NCBI RefSeq assembly: GCF_003148385.1
Contig: NZ_CP029463.1
Location: forward strand, 3,348,001 to 3,412,000
Length of the DNA stretch: 64,000 bases
DNA from: Flavobacterium sediminis
Lineage (GTDB): Bacteria; Bacteroidota; Bacteroidia; Flavobacteriales; Flavobacteriaceae
Direction of reading: 5' to 3'
Shown here: piece after piece, positions 38,135 to 46,915 of the stretch
Position numbering within the stretch: the stretch's first letter is position 1
How the letters are laid out: the number at the start of each line of letters is the position of its first letter
The notes under the pieces: model-generated
The model's database searches: none
Seen by the model: only the letters and a program-made list of their open reading frames with translations
Told to the model about the DNA's origin: nothing
Translations under genes and position numbers: made by a program

Positions 38135-40528
38135 ATGAACAAAGAATTTACTATTCCATTTACTCAAGTAAATTTAAAAGATGTTATTATTGTAGGTGGA
38201 AAAAATGCTTCTCTTGGAGAAATGATCCAAAATTTAAGTACAAAAGGTATTCAAGTTCCGGATGGTTTTGCAACAACTGCTCTAGCCTATTGGACCTTTT
38301 TAGAGGCTAATTCTATTCGAAAAGAACTTACTGAGATCTTAGCAACGTTAGACTTACAAAATTTCTCGAATTTAAAAGAAGTCAGTACAAGATCAAAAGA
38401 ACTAATTTTAGAGGGTAAAATCCCTTTTGATATAGAAAAGGATATTCGAAATTCTTATCAGGAACTTTGTGAAAAAACAGTACCAAATGTAGCATGTGCT
38501 GTGCGCAGTAGTGCTACTGCTGAAGATTTACCCGGTGCCAGTTTTGCCGGTCAGCAAGAAACTTACCTTAACATTGTAGGTATTGACGAAATCTTGAGTG
38601 CTTTCAAAAAATGTTTGGCTTCTCTTTTTACAGAAAGAGCCATAAAATATAGAATTGATAATGGTTTCGATCATATGAAAGTGGCACTATCTGTTGGTAT
38701 ACAGCAAATGATCCGTTCTGATTTAAGTAGCTCCGGTGTTGCTTTTACTTTAGATCCTGATACCGGTTTTCGGGATGTGATCCTTATAAGTGGCATTTGG
38801 GGATTAGGTGAAAATATTGTACAAGGGGCTGTTGATCCGGATGAATTTATAATATTTAAGCCTGCACTAAAAAATCATAAAAAGAGTATTATTTCAAAAC
38901 GTTTGGGCAAAAAGCAACAAACAATGGTCTATGCTCCGGAAAATGAAAATACTTCAAAAACACTATCTACAACAATTAATCGGGATACACCTCCCGAAAA
39001 ACAAAAACAATTGGTATTAAATGATTATGAGATCATCAAATTAGCACACTGGCTAAATACCATTGAAGAACATTATAAAAGGCCAATGGACGTTGAATGG
39101 GCAAAAGATGGTCTTACTAATGAACTCTATATTGTACAAGCCAGACCTGAAACGGTTTATGCCGATCAAAAAATGAACCTCATTTACAATTATACTCTTA
39201 AAGAGAAAGGAGAAGTTCTAACAAAGGGTATTGCGCTAGGAAATAAAATCACTTCTGGAAAAGCCAGAATTCTCCAAAGTCCTGATGAAGCAGATAAACT
39301 TAAAGAAGGCGAAGTACTCATAACCAATCTTACTGACCCGGATTGGGATCCTATTATGAAAAAAGCGGCAGCCATTATTACGAATAAAGGCGGACGTACA
39401 AGTCATGCCGCAATTGTAGCCCGAGAAATGGGTGCAGTAGCTATTGTAGGAACCGGAAATGCTACCACTGTAATCAAAGACGGAGATGAAATTACAGTAT
39501 CTTGTGCCGAAGGTAAAGTAGGCATTGTGTATAAAGACAAACTCAATTGGAGCAAAGACATTATTGATACCGAAAAAATAAAAATTCCTGAAACAGCACC
39601 AATGTTAATCATGGCCGATCCTGATAAAGCCTTTAAAAATTCCTTTTTACCGAATAAAGGAGTTGGGCTCATGCGCATGGAATTTGTTATAAATAATAGT
39701 ATTAAGATACATCCGATGGCTCTCATAAAATTTGAAGACATAAAGAATCCGGATGTAAAGAATCAGATAGAATCCTTAACCCACGGATACGACAATAAAA
39801 ACAACTATTTTATAGATAAGCTTTCTCAAGCGATCGCTATGGTCGCAGCTGCTTTTTATCCTAAAGATGTGATTTTACGAATGAGTGATTTTAAATCAAA
39901 TGAATATGCTAACTTAATCGGAGGCCAACAATTTGAACCTAAAGAAGAAAATCCGATGTTAGGATTCAGAGGAGCCTCAAGATATTATAGTCCGCTCTAC
40001 AAAGAGGGTTTCAAACTGGAATGTGAAGCCGTAAAAGTAGTACGAAATGAAATGGGATTTACCAATGTTAAGCTCATGATTCCTTTTTGCAGAACCGTAG
40101 AAGAAGGGAAAAAAGTACTAAATCTCATGACCGAATATGGTTTAAAACAAGGTCAAAATGATCTCGAAATTTATACTATGATTGAAATTCCCAGCAATGT
40201 AATCTTAGCGGAACAATTTGCAGAAATTTTTGACGGATTTTCCATAGGTTCTAATGATTTGACTCAACTCACTTTAGGCATTGATCGTGATTCTGAATTG
40301 GTAAGTGATCTATTTAATGAGCAAAATGAAGCCGTAAAAACCTTAATTTCTACTGTTATTCAAGTTGCAAAAAAAATGAATACAAAAGTGGGATTATGCG
40401 GTCAGGCGCCAAGCGATTTTCCTGAATTTGCACAGTTTTTAGTTGAACAAAGAATTGATAGTATTTCCTTTAATTCCGATGCTCTTATAAGAGGAATTGA
40501 AAACATCTTAATTGCCGAAAAACAATAA
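38135..40528 (+). CDS. ppsA: phosphoenolpyruvate synthase
   Basis: 797 aa. Converts pyruvate and ATP to PEP, AMP and phosphate in gluconeogenesis. The N-terminal PPDK/ATP-grasp domain (about 15-345) has VGGKNASLGEMIQNL and the AVRSSATAEDLPGASFAGQQETYLN region. The swivelling phospho-His domain (about 380-455) has GGRTSHAAIVAREMG with the catalytic His. The PEP-binding TIM barrel (about 480-797) has MLGFRGASRYY and the catalytic Cys in KVGLCGQAPSD. The length and short C-terminus fit PpsA, not PPDK or enzyme I. Monocistronic by context. Confidence 0.96.
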   Translation: MNKEFTIPFTQVNLKDVIIVGGKNASLGEMIQNLSTKGIQVPDGFATTALAYWTFLEANSIRKELTEILATLDLQNFSNLKEVSTRSKELILEGKIPFDIEKDIRNSYQELCEKTVPNVACAVRSSATAEDLPGASFAGQQETYLNIVGIDEILSAFKKCLASLFTERAIKYRIDNGFDHMKVALSVGIQQMIRSDLSSSGVAFTLDPDTGFRDVILISGIWGLGENIVQGAVDPDEFIIFKPALKNHKKSIISKRLGKKQQTMVYAPENENTSKTLSTTINRDTPPEKQKQLVLNDYEIIKLAHWLNTIEEHYKRPMDVEWAKDGLTNELYIVQARPETVYADQKMNLIYNYTLKEKGEVLTKGIALGNKITSGKARILQSPDEADKLKEGEVLITNLTDPDWDPIMKKAAAIITNKGGRTSHAAIVAREMGAVAIVGTGNATTVIKDGDEITVSCAEGKVGIVYKDKLNWSKDIIDTEKIKIPETAPMLIMADPDKAFKNSFLPNKGVGLMRMEFVINNSIKIHPMALIKFEDIKNPDVKNQIESLTHGYDNKNNYFIDKLSQAIAMVAAAFYPKDVILRMSDFKSNEYANLIGGQQFEPKEENPMLGFRGASRYYSPLYKEGFKLECEAVKVVRNEMGFTNVKLMIPFCRTVEEGKKVLNLMTEYGLKQGQNDLEIYTMIEIPSNVILAEQFAEIFDGFSIGSNDLTQLTLGIDRDSELVSDLFNEQNEAVKTLISTVIQVAKKMNTKVGLCGQAPSDFPEFAQFLVEQRIDSISFNSDALIRGIENILIAEKQ

Positions 40529-40572
40529 TTTTTAGGAAAAAGAGGGATATTGCTCTTAAGATTACATTTTAA

Positions 40573-41538
40573 CTAAAATAAAGAGTTAATAAACTCCAGT
40601 GCTCTGATTTCTGCATAAGAATAATGAGAATTTTTCATCGGGTAAGCACAATGTCCGCCATATTTTGGTGTTTCTAAATAAATAAAAGGATTGTTTTGTG
40701 CCAATTGTACAGGGAAACATCCTTCCCCTAAAAAAGGATCATCTAAAGCATTTAAAACCAAAACCGGAGTTTTTATATTTTCAATGCTTCTGGCGGGTGA
40801 AACTTTATAATAATAGTCTTTTCCGTCTATGAAACCATGCAAAGGCGCTGTAAAATTATCATCTAAATCATCAAAATTCCTAACCTTACTCAGTTTTTCC
40901 GCATCAATCAATTCAGGGAATTGTTTTGCCTTAACTTTCAACTTTCGGGTTAAGTCTAACATGAAATTTTTCATGTAAACCTGATTGAATCCTTTTTTTA
41001 AAGCATCTGCACTTGCCTTTACTTCTACCGGAACCGATACGGAAACACCTGCTTTTATTCTCCTATCAATATTTTTTATTCTTCCAAAATAATTCATCAC
41101 TTGGGCACCACCCATAGAATAACCGATCAGATACAACTCCTGTATCCCTTTAGACAAGGTAAATTGGATAACCGCATCTAAATCCTCAATAGTTGCGTGA
41201 TGATACATACGCGGCAAACGATTCATTTCGCCACTACAACTTCTGTTGTTCCAGGCAAAAACCGAAAAATCATGTTTTAAAAAATAATCTGCACAACTAT
41301 TGATATAGGTTCTTTGCGAATTTCCTTCGAGTCCGTGACAAAGTATTACAGCTTTATCAGGATTGATCATTCTAAAATCAACAGCCAAAAAATCTCCGTC
41401 AGCTAATTCTAATTTTTCCCGTTGGTAATCCGGAATAGGAAATTTTTTAAACTTGCCGGCATAAATGGTAGCAATATGCGGATTTTTATGAATGAACGGA
41501 ACCCAATCGTTGTATTTTGAATGTTCTATAAACGGCAT
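40573..41538 (-). CDS. YheT-like alpha/beta hydrolase
   Basis: 321 aa. Hydrolase fold of the YheT/ABHD1-3 family: HGLEGNSQRTYINSCADYF oxyanion region (about 83-101), the nucleophile in LIGYSMGGAQVMNYFG (GxSxG), the charge relay Asp in LNALDDPFLGEGCFP and the His in YGGHCAYP. No signal peptide, so cytoplasmic or membrane-associated. Substrate is probably an ester; unknown. It lies downstream of the CvfB gene, with a terminator between them. Confidence 0.9.
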   Translation of the reverse strand: MPFIEHSKYNDWVPFIHKNPHIATIYAGKFKKFPIPDYQREKLELADGDFLAVDFRMINPDKAVILCHGLEGNSQRTYINSCADYFLKHDFSVFAWNNRSCSGEMNRLPRMYHHATIEDLDAVIQFTLSKGIQELYLIGYSMGGAQVMNYFGRIKNIDRRIKAGVSVSVPVEVKASADALKKGFNQVYMKNFMLDLTRKLKVKAKQFPELIDAEKLSKVRNFDDLDDNFTAPLHGFIDGKDYYYKVSPARSIENIKTPVLVLNALDDPFLGEGCFPVQLAQNNPFIYLETPKYGGHCAYPMKNSHYSYAEIRALEFINSLF

Positions 41539-41561
41539 AAACTAAATTAAAAAATTATTTC

Positions 41562-41598
41562 TAAAAAATAACCCTGTAAATCAAACTATTCACAGGGT
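41562..41598 (-). terminator. terminator after the CvfB-like gene
   Basis: Stem ACCCTGT (41571-41577) and ACAGGGT (41592-41598), followed on the minus strand by TATTTTTTAG. It lies 24 bases past the CvfB-like stop and before the YheT-like start, so the YheT-like gene likely has its own promoter. Confidence 0.75.
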
Positions 41599-41621
41599 CT
41601 TTAAATTTTTATTGTATCTGT

Positions 41622-42449
41622 TTAAACTAAAAAGATTCCGTTGTCTTTAATATCGATCAAACGGGCTTTATACAATGATCCGACTGCTTTTTTAAATGCT
41701 TTTTTACTCATTTGCAAAATGGTCTTGATCTCTTCCGGATGGCTTTTATCGTGTAGTCCTAAAAAACCGTTATTCGCTTTCAGTTCTTTCAGAATAACTT
41801 GTGCATCATCATCAATGGCTTCTAATCCTATTTTTGTAAATGTTACATCTATTTTTCCGTCCGGACGCACTTGTTTGATATAAGCCTTAGTCTTTTTACC
41901 TAGCTTAATATCTTTAAACACTTCATCGGCATAAGCTAACCCTTTGTAACGGTTTTCTATAATGACATTTATCCCCATATCCGTGATATGAGAAATCATT
42001 ACTTCAACCTCTTCATTTGGTTCATAATCCGGAACATCGGTTGCAAAATACTTTTGTACTTTGCTTGTTGCCGCTAAGCGATTGGTTTTTTCATCTAAAT
42101 AAGCATAGATCAGATACCGCTTCCCGACTTCCATAGGCTTTGCCTGTTCTTTGAAAGGAACAAACAAGTCTTTTTCTAATCCCCAATCTAAGAACGCACC
42201 GAATTTATTGATATAATTTACTTTTAAATGTGCAAATTCATTAAGCTTTACATAAGGTTTTAAAGTTGTAGCCACCGGACGTTCCTCATGATCCAGATAA
42301 ATGAAAACATTCATTTCATCACCAATGAAAAACTCTTTAGGTATATATTTTTTAGGCAGCAGAACATCTTGTTCTTCATCTCCTAAAAAAAGTCCGACTT
42401 TTGTTTCACGTAATACTTTTAACCTATTGTATTCCCCTATTTGCAGCAT
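41622..42449 (-). CDS. CvfB/YitL-type S1 RNA-binding protein
   Basis: 275 aa cytoplasmic protein with tandem S1-type OB domains and a C-terminal winged helix. The N-terminal S1 has EYNRLKVLRETKVGLFLGDE, the second VNYINKFGAFLDWGLEKDLF, the third EVMISHITDMGINVIIENRYKGL. The end (HPEEIKTILQMSKKAFKKAVGSLYKARLI) is the YitL-type winged helix. CvfB proteins bind RNA and affect virulence or gene expression in Firmicutes; the role in Bacteroidota is not known. Confidence 0.92.
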   Translation of the reverse strand: MLQIGEYNRLKVLRETKVGLFLGDEEQDVLLPKKYIPKEFFIGDEMNVFIYLDHEERPVATTLKPYVKLNEFAHLKVNYINKFGAFLDWGLEKDLFVPFKEQAKPMEVGKRYLIYAYLDEKTNRLAATSKVQKYFATDVPDYEPNEEVEVMISHITDMGINVIIENRYKGLAYADEVFKDIKLGKKTKAYIKQVRPDGKIDVTFTKIGLEAIDDDAQVILKELKANNGFLGLHDKSHPEEIKTILQMSKKAFKKAVGSLYKARLIDIKDNGIFLV

Positions 42450-42492
42450 AATGATATTAAATATGGTGCAAAGGTAAACAATTGTATCGGAA

Positions 42493-43707
42493 TTAAATTC
42501 CTATTTCTAATTGTAACCTTAAGTACCAATTATTTTTAGTATCGCCCGTATAATATTCTTTTTCATCAAAGGTCAATTCTGCCTGCATTTTAAAGGCATG
42601 TTCTCTCAGGTACTTTGTCACGCCGATACTGTATTGTTTCAAATCCGGAGTATAGGGTTTGATCTCCTTATCTACATATTGGTTAGAAAAACGCCCGATC
42701 AGTTCAAAATCGTTCTTGAAAATATAACTCAACTGATAATCCATTCCTTTTCCTGCATATACATAATTAAAATCAGTTACATCATCCGGATTGTAGGTTA
42801 CCAGATCTTTAGCCTCACGTTGCATATAAGCCGACATTAAACTCCAGCCGTTATATTTAAGCATTGCATCTACAAAGTACGAACGAAGCGTTCGAGGGGA
42901 ATATAAAACGTCCCCTAATTGTCCGTTGGTTCTGACTGCTCTGTTATTTTGCTGATAGGCTCCGGAAATCATCAATTTCGGCTTTTTTTCACGAGCTACA
43001 TCGCCTTCAAAATAAATTCCGTTCCTTTTAAATGCACCTAACGGCATTAATTCTACTTTTCCCGTCAAAGCTACCCCGTCATCTGATGTTTTGGTCCAGT
43101 TTCTTCCTTCTCCGGTTGAAACAGCCGTTTTTATATTATAAGAAAAAGTATTCAAATCTTCATTCAGATAATAAGCCTGAAAACCAAAATCCCTGTCGAT
43201 CGTAAATTTAGCATTATTGATCGTTCGGTCGGTTAACTGTAAAGCCCCGGAAGAGTTTACCCTTTGACGGTTTCCCGGTAATTTGGTTTGTCCGAACATA
43301 AAGTTCCAATGTTTATCCGGACGGTAAATGAATACGGCATCCCGAATGATATTTACATTGTCTCCGTCGTGAACTGTACCGACATCGCCCGGTGCAAAAG
43401 ACAATTGGATCACATATAAAAATTGAGGATGCCAAACATAACCGTCTAAACGCAAACGCAAACGACGAATTTGTGCTTCGTATCGGTTGTCTTTATCCTC
43501 TTCACTGATATATGTTACCCGATTTTGCATTCTGAAACGAATGTTCAGTTGGAATAAACTATCAGGAGAAGTTACCCCCAAACCTTTTCCATAACTATAA
43601 TAAGGTAAGGCTGCTAAACGAATATCATTATTCTTTAAAGAGTCTAATTTTTGCGAAAAAGCAAAAATTGAGACTAAAAACAGTAAAATACTAAAAAAAG
43701 GTCTCAT
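42493..43707 (-). CDS. OprO/OprP-type outer membrane porin
   Basis: 404 aa. Signal peptide FFSILLFLVSIFAFSQ, then a phosphate-selective porin family barrel: RMQNRVTYISEEDKDNRYEA, RRLRLRLDGYVWHPQFLYVI (about 82-101) and GQTKLPGNRQRVNSSGALQL are typical, with a final barrel strand NWYLRLQLEIGI. It probably lets anions such as phosphate through the outer membrane; specificity is inference. A -7 box CAAAAATA (TATTTTTG on the minus strand, 43736-43743) lies 28 bases before the start. Divergent from prmA. Confidence 0.9.
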   Translation of the reverse strand: MRPFFSILLFLVSIFAFSQKLDSLKNNDIRLAALPYYSYGKGLGVTSPDSLFQLNIRFRMQNRVTYISEEDKDNRYEAQIRRLRLRLDGYVWHPQFLYVIQLSFAPGDVGTVHDGDNVNIIRDAVFIYRPDKHWNFMFGQTKLPGNRQRVNSSGALQLTDRTINNAKFTIDRDFGFQAYYLNEDLNTFSYNIKTAVSTGEGRNWTKTSDDGVALTGKVELMPLGAFKRNGIYFEGDVAREKKPKLMISGAYQQNNRAVRTNGQLGDVLYSPRTLRSYFVDAMLKYNGWSLMSAYMQREAKDLVTYNPDDVTDFNYVYAGKGMDYQLSYIFKNDFELIGRFSNQYVDKEIKPYTPDLKQYSIGVTKYLREHAFKMQAELTFDEKEYYTGDTKNNWYLRLQLEIGI

Positions 43708-43735
43708 TGTGGTTGTGTTGTTGTTAATTTGGCTG

Positions 43736-43743
43736 CAAAAATA
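43736..43743 (-). promoter_or_regulatory. porin promoter -7 box
   Basis: TATTTTTG on the minus strand, matching TAnnTTTG, 28 bases upstream of the porin ATG. Confidence 0.6.
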
Positions 43744-43774
43744 AAATTTTTAAAATAATAACTCTTTCTTTAGT

Positions 43775-43782
43775 TAACTTTG
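43775..43782 (+). promoter_or_regulatory. prmA promoter -7 box
   Basis: TAACTTTG matches TAnnTTTG and ends 16 bases before the prmA ATG. It is divergent from the porin box at 43736-43743. Confidence 0.6.
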
Positions 43783-43798
43783 CAAAAAAATATTTTTT

Positions 43799-44632
43799 AT
43801 GTCAAATGCTTATGTTGGTTACCATTTTAAAGTAGAACCAAAAGATTTAGGAAGCGAAATTTTAATTGCAGAATTGGGAGAATTACCTTTTGAAAGTTTT
43901 ATTGAAACCGAAGAAGGTCTTTCAGCTTATATTCAAAAAGATTTATGGGACGAAAATATTCTGAACGGAGTTCATATTCTGGATAATCCTAATTTTGAAG
44001 TCTCTTATAAAGTAGAACAAATAGAACAGGTTAACTGGAATGAAGAATGGGAAAAAAACTTTGAACCGATCGATGTCGACGGAAAATGTCATGTAAGAGC
44101 TCCTTTTCATGAAAAAACAGATGCGGAATACGAAATTATCATTGAACCTAAAATGAGTTTCGGAACCGGACACCATGAAACGACCCACATGATGATCCAA
44201 CATTTACTGGAAACCGACCTTAAAGGAAAGAAAACTTTAGATATGGGTTGCGGAACTGCTATTTTAGCCATTTTAGCCGAAATGAAAGGAGCTCAACCTA
44301 TTGATGCCATTGATATCGATAACTGGTGTTATTTGAATTCCATCGAAAATGTGGAACGAAACAACTGCCAACATATTTCAGTTTATGAAGGTGATGCAAC
44401 TTTACTGGAAGGAAAGAAATACGATGTGATCATTGCTAACATTAACCGTAACATTCTTTTAAACGATATGCAAACTTATGCCGATTGCTTGAATACAGAC
44501 GGTATCTTATTTTTAAGTGGTTTTTATCGGGAAGATATAGCTGCTATTGATAACTGTTGCAGTGCTAAAGGACTAAAATTAGTAGGACAAAAAGAGCGCA
44601 ACAATTGGACTGCATTAAAATATAGTAAATAA
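43799..44632 (+). CDS. prmA: ribosomal protein L11 methyltransferase
   Basis: 277 aa SAM-dependent methyltransferase that trimethylates ribosomal protein L11. The N-terminal ferredoxin-like substrate-binding part (about 1-90) precedes the linker WNEEWEKNFEPIDV and the Rossmann domain: FGTGHHETTHMMI (about 121-133), SAM motif LDMGCGTAILAILAEMKGA (about 147-165) and NINRNILLNDM (about 221-231). Slightly shorter than the E. coli enzyme, as usual in Bacteroidota. It is 81 bases upstream of clpS. Confidence 0.96.
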   Translation: MSNAYVGYHFKVEPKDLGSEILIAELGELPFESFIETEEGLSAYIQKDLWDENILNGVHILDNPNFEVSYKVEQIEQVNWNEEWEKNFEPIDVDGKCHVRAPFHEKTDAEYEIIIEPKMSFGTGHHETTHMMIQHLLETDLKGKKTLDMGCGTAILAILAEMKGAQPIDAIDIDNWCYLNSIENVERNNCQHISVYEGDATLLEGKKYDVIIANINRNILLNDMQTYADCLNTDGILFLSGFYREDIAAIDNCCSAKGLKLVGQKERNNWTALKYSK

Positions 44633-44713
44633 TAGATTCAGTTATTATAATTTTTTAAAACTCAATATTTTTTATATTTTTACACTGATTTTCAAACTTT
44701 TAACTAAAATACA

Positions 44714-44989
44714 ATGAGCACAATTGAAAAAGTACAGGAAGAAGTTTTAGTAGAAGAGCAAGTGGGAATAAACCACGAGATCATTTTATTCAATGATGAT
44801 GTCAATACTTTTGACCATGTAATCGAAACACTTATACAGGTTTGCGAACATGATGCTTTACAAGCTGAACAATGCGCTATTCTGGTTCACTACACGGGAA
44901 AATGTACCGTTAAAACCGGAAGTTATGACGATCTGAAGCCGCAATGTACAGCCCTGCTGGATGCCGGTTTGAGTGCTGAAATACAATAA
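44714..44989 (+). CDS. clpS: ClpS-like adaptor for Clp protease
   Basis: 91 aa. ClpS delivers N-end rule substrates to ClpAP/ClpCP. The N-degron pocket region is LFNDDVNTFDHVIETL (about 26-41), followed by AEQCAILVHYTGKCTV (about 53-68), where the HYTGK matches the usual VHxxGK. The short acidic N-terminus (VQEEVLVEEQ) is normal. It follows prmA, and a strong terminator comes right after it. Confidence 0.93.
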   Translation: MSTIEKVQEEVLVEEQVGINHEIILFNDDVNTFDHVIETLIQVCEHDALQAEQCAILVHYTGKCTVKTGSYDDLKPQCTALLDAGLSAEIQ

Positions 44990-45023
44990 AAAAATCCCGA
45001 AACTAAGTTTCGGGATTTTTTTA
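44988..45023. terminator. bidirectional terminator between clpS and the HMA gene
   Basis: AAAAAAATCCCGAAACT-AAGTTTCGGGATTTTTTTA hairpin with A and T tracts on both sides, placed exactly between two convergent genes. Confidence 0.95.
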
Positions 45024-45287
45024 TGATATCTTTCCTACGGCACAACTTACGAAAGACTTGGCTTTGGTTCCCAATGAATTCTCATCACCGGCTTCCGGAT
45101 ATCCTGTCTTTTTTAAAAGTTCTTTTACTTCTGCAACTAAGTTCTCATGGTTGTAATCAAATGTTACTGCACTTTCATCAACCGAAACAGAAACATTTTC
45201 AATTCCATCTAACTGAGAAAGATTTTTAGTCACTGTATTGGCACAACCGCCACATTTCAGGTTTTGAATATAAATTGTTGTAGTCAT
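45021..45287 (-). CDS. heavy-metal-associated (HMA) domain protein, CopZ-like
   Basis: 88 aa. One HMA fold with the metal site in IQNLKCGGCANTVTKNL (residues 7-23, C-x-x-C as CGGC), then GIENVSVSVDESAVTFDY and ELLKKTGYPEAGDENS. The C-terminal 15 residues (TKAKSFVSCAVGKIS) add another Cys and are a flavobacterial extension. It is likely a cytoplasmic copper or other soft-metal chaperone. It lies just downstream of the YeeE/YedE pair on the same strand, 65 bases away. Confidence 0.88.
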   Translation of the reverse strand: MTTTIYIQNLKCGGCANTVTKNLSQLDGIENVSVSVDESAVTFDYNHENLVAEVKELLKKTGYPEAGDENSLGTKAKSFVSCAVGKIS

Positions 45288-45352
45288 CTTTATTTTTGTT
45301 CAAAAATAAAATACTTTAAACATCTTTTAGGCAACTCTTGTTACAATTATTT

Positions 45353-45766
45353 TTAATGTGGTAATTTATCTTTCAAAATACCGTATAAAAAAGTACCCAG
45401 TAAAGCTCCTGCTAGTACAATGATAATACTAAAAGCTCCTGTTCCCAGCAAAATAAAAACAGGTCCCGGACAACAACCTACCAATCCCCAACCCAATCCG
45501 AAAAGTAATCCGCCTGCCAAGTAACGTACAAAACCTCTGTCCTTATCTATTAACTGAATGGGAAAACCTTTGTAATCTTTTATTTTTTTCTTTTTAATTA
45601 GTTGTATTCCGATCACGCCTGTTGCAATAGCTACAGCTATAATTCCGTACATGTGGAATGATTGGAACATAAACATTTCATAGATACGATACCATGAAAT
45701 AGCCTCTGCTTTAGTCAGTACAATTCCGAAAACAATACCTATACTAAAAAAACGAAATAATTTCAT
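45353..45766 (-). CDS. YeeE/YedE-family membrane protein (DUF6691 half)
   Basis: 137 aa, about four membrane helices. The second half carries LGWGLVGCCPGPVFILLGTG (about 93-112), the Cys-containing signature of the YeeE/YedE sulfur transporter family. The protein is half-size; its partner is the next gene upstream, and the two together make the full fold (PmpA/PmpB-like). Probably transports thiosulfate or related sulfur compounds; that is inference from the family. Confidence 0.9.
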   Translation of the reverse strand: MKLFRFFSIGIVFGIVLTKAEAISWYRIYEMFMFQSFHMYGIIAVAIATGVIGIQLIKKKKIKDYKGFPIQLIDKDRGFVRYLAGGLLFGLGWGLVGCCPGPVFILLGTGAFSIIIVLAGALLGTFLYGILKDKLPH

Positions 45767-45770
45767 AGCA

Positions 45771-46331
45771 TTAAAAAATTAAGGGTAAAATAAAATGAGA
45801 CATGATCAAACCTCCTATAAAAAAACCGATCACAGCCAGCAACGACGGTTTTTGCAAATTACTCAAACCGCTGATCGCATGTCCGGAAGTACAACCACCG
45901 GCATACCGGGTTCCGAAACCGATTAAAATTCCACCGATAAATAAAATGGTAAATCCTTTTATGCTCAAAACATTTTCCCAGCCGAAAATAGCATCGGGAA
46001 CCCATTTTCCTTCAGGAGTATCAATATTCAATTGATTCAAACTTGCAACTGTTTTCGGATTCAGATGCAGAATTGTATCAGGATCACTTAAAAAATAGGA
46101 AGCGATAAAACCTCCCAAAATAGCTCCCAGAACAACTGCCAGATTCCATTTTTGTTCCCGCCAATCCATTTTAAAGAAATCACTGGCTTTATCGGCCCCC
46201 ATCATGGTACACATCGTCCTCAAATTAGACGACATTCCGAAAGTTTTTCCGAAGTATATCAATACCAACATAATTATCCCTATTAAAAAGCCGGAAATTG
46301 CCCAATGCCAGGTTCCTGAGATTAATTCCAT
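45771..46331 (-). CDS. YeeE/YedE-family membrane protein (first half)
   Basis: 186 aa from the ATG at 46331; the longer frame starts at TTG 46355, which falls in the -7 box and cannot be translated from this promoter. Helices plus the signature TRYAGGCTSGHAISGLSNL (about 139-157) mark the YeeE/YedE family, with the conserved Cys in GGCTSG. It ends 4 bases before the second half gene, so the two form one operon and probably one transporter for sulfur compounds. Confidence 0.9.
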   Translation of the reverse strand: MELISGTWHWAISGFLIGIIMLVLIYFGKTFGMSSNLRTMCTMMGADKASDFFKMDWREQKWNLAVVLGAILGGFIASYFLSDPDTILHLNPKTVASLNQLNIDTPEGKWVPDAIFGWENVLSIKGFTILFIGGILIGFGTRYAGGCTSGHAISGLSNLQKPSLLAVIGFFIGGLIMSHFILPLIF

Positions 46332-46352
46332 TTTGTTCAAAAAATTTGACTG

Positions 46353-46360
46353 CAAATATA
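46353..46360 (-). promoter_or_regulatory. promoter -7 box of the YeeE/YedE operon
   Basis: TATATTTG on the minus strand (CAAATATA on the plus strand), 22 bases before the ATG at 46331. It supports the shorter start for the first YeeE gene. Confidence 0.65.
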
Positions 46361-46417
46361 GTGATACACTAATAGTCTACCAAAGCAATAGACTTTTATT
46401 ATCTAAACTACTTTTAC

Positions 46418-46425
46418 TACCTTTG
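46418..46425 (+). promoter_or_regulatory. -7 box upstream of the DUF4199-like gene
   Basis: TACCTTTG matches TAnnTTTG and ends 22 bases before the ATG at 46448. Confidence 0.6.
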
Positions 46426-46447
46426 GGCTAAATTTTAGTCCTTTAAA

Positions 46448-46915
46448 ATGAAAAAATTTGAAATTGAACTCAAATGGTCTGTCATTTATGCCATTAGCTA
46501 TTTAGTATGGATGTTCTTTGAACGCTTTTTAGGTTTCCATTTTGATAAAGCTAATGCCGAACCTTTGTTCAACTTATTGTTTATTCCTATAGCTGTTATC
46601 TTATATATACTGGCTATTAAAGAAAAAAAGAAAAAATATTACAATGGACAAATGGACTGGAAACAAGGTTTTGGTAGTGGAATTGTCTTAAGTTTTTTTA
46701 TTGCTCTAACCAGTTCAATAATTGTTTATATTACTTTTACAATACTATCTCCTGAGTTTTTTGAAAAAGCAATTGCAATGAGTAAAGATCAGGAACTGGC
46801 AAAAATAAACTACAACATTCAGGCTTTTGTAAAAAATAATATTTTTGACAAGCTTTCTTTCGGAGTTGTTTTTGCAGCAATTATTAGTTATTTTAGTAAA
46901 ACTAAACCACTATAG
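46448..46915 (+). CDS. DUF4199-like membrane protein
   Basis: 155 aa with four hydrophobic segments. The pattern of two N-terminal helices, KKKKYYNGQMDWKQGFGSGIVLSF in the middle, and a C-terminal helix after a cytoplasmic amphipathic stretch fits DUF4199, a Bacteroidota membrane family of unknown function. The stop codon at 46913-46915 directly abuts the ATG of the next gene, so the two are cotranscribed. Confidence 0.8.
   Translation: MKKFEIELKWSVIYAISYLVWMFFERFLGFHFDKANAEPLFNLLFIPIAVILYILAIKEKKKKYYNGQMDWKQGFGSGIVLSFFIALTSSIIVYITFTILSPEFFEKAIAMSKDQELAKINYNIQAFVKNNIFDKLSFGVVFAAIISYFSKTKPL

Noticed and set aside
46332..46355. Longer N-terminus for the first YeeE/YedE gene from a TTG
   Set aside because: The TTG falls inside the -7 promoter box, so transcripts from that promoter would not contain it; the ATG at 46331 gives the normal start.
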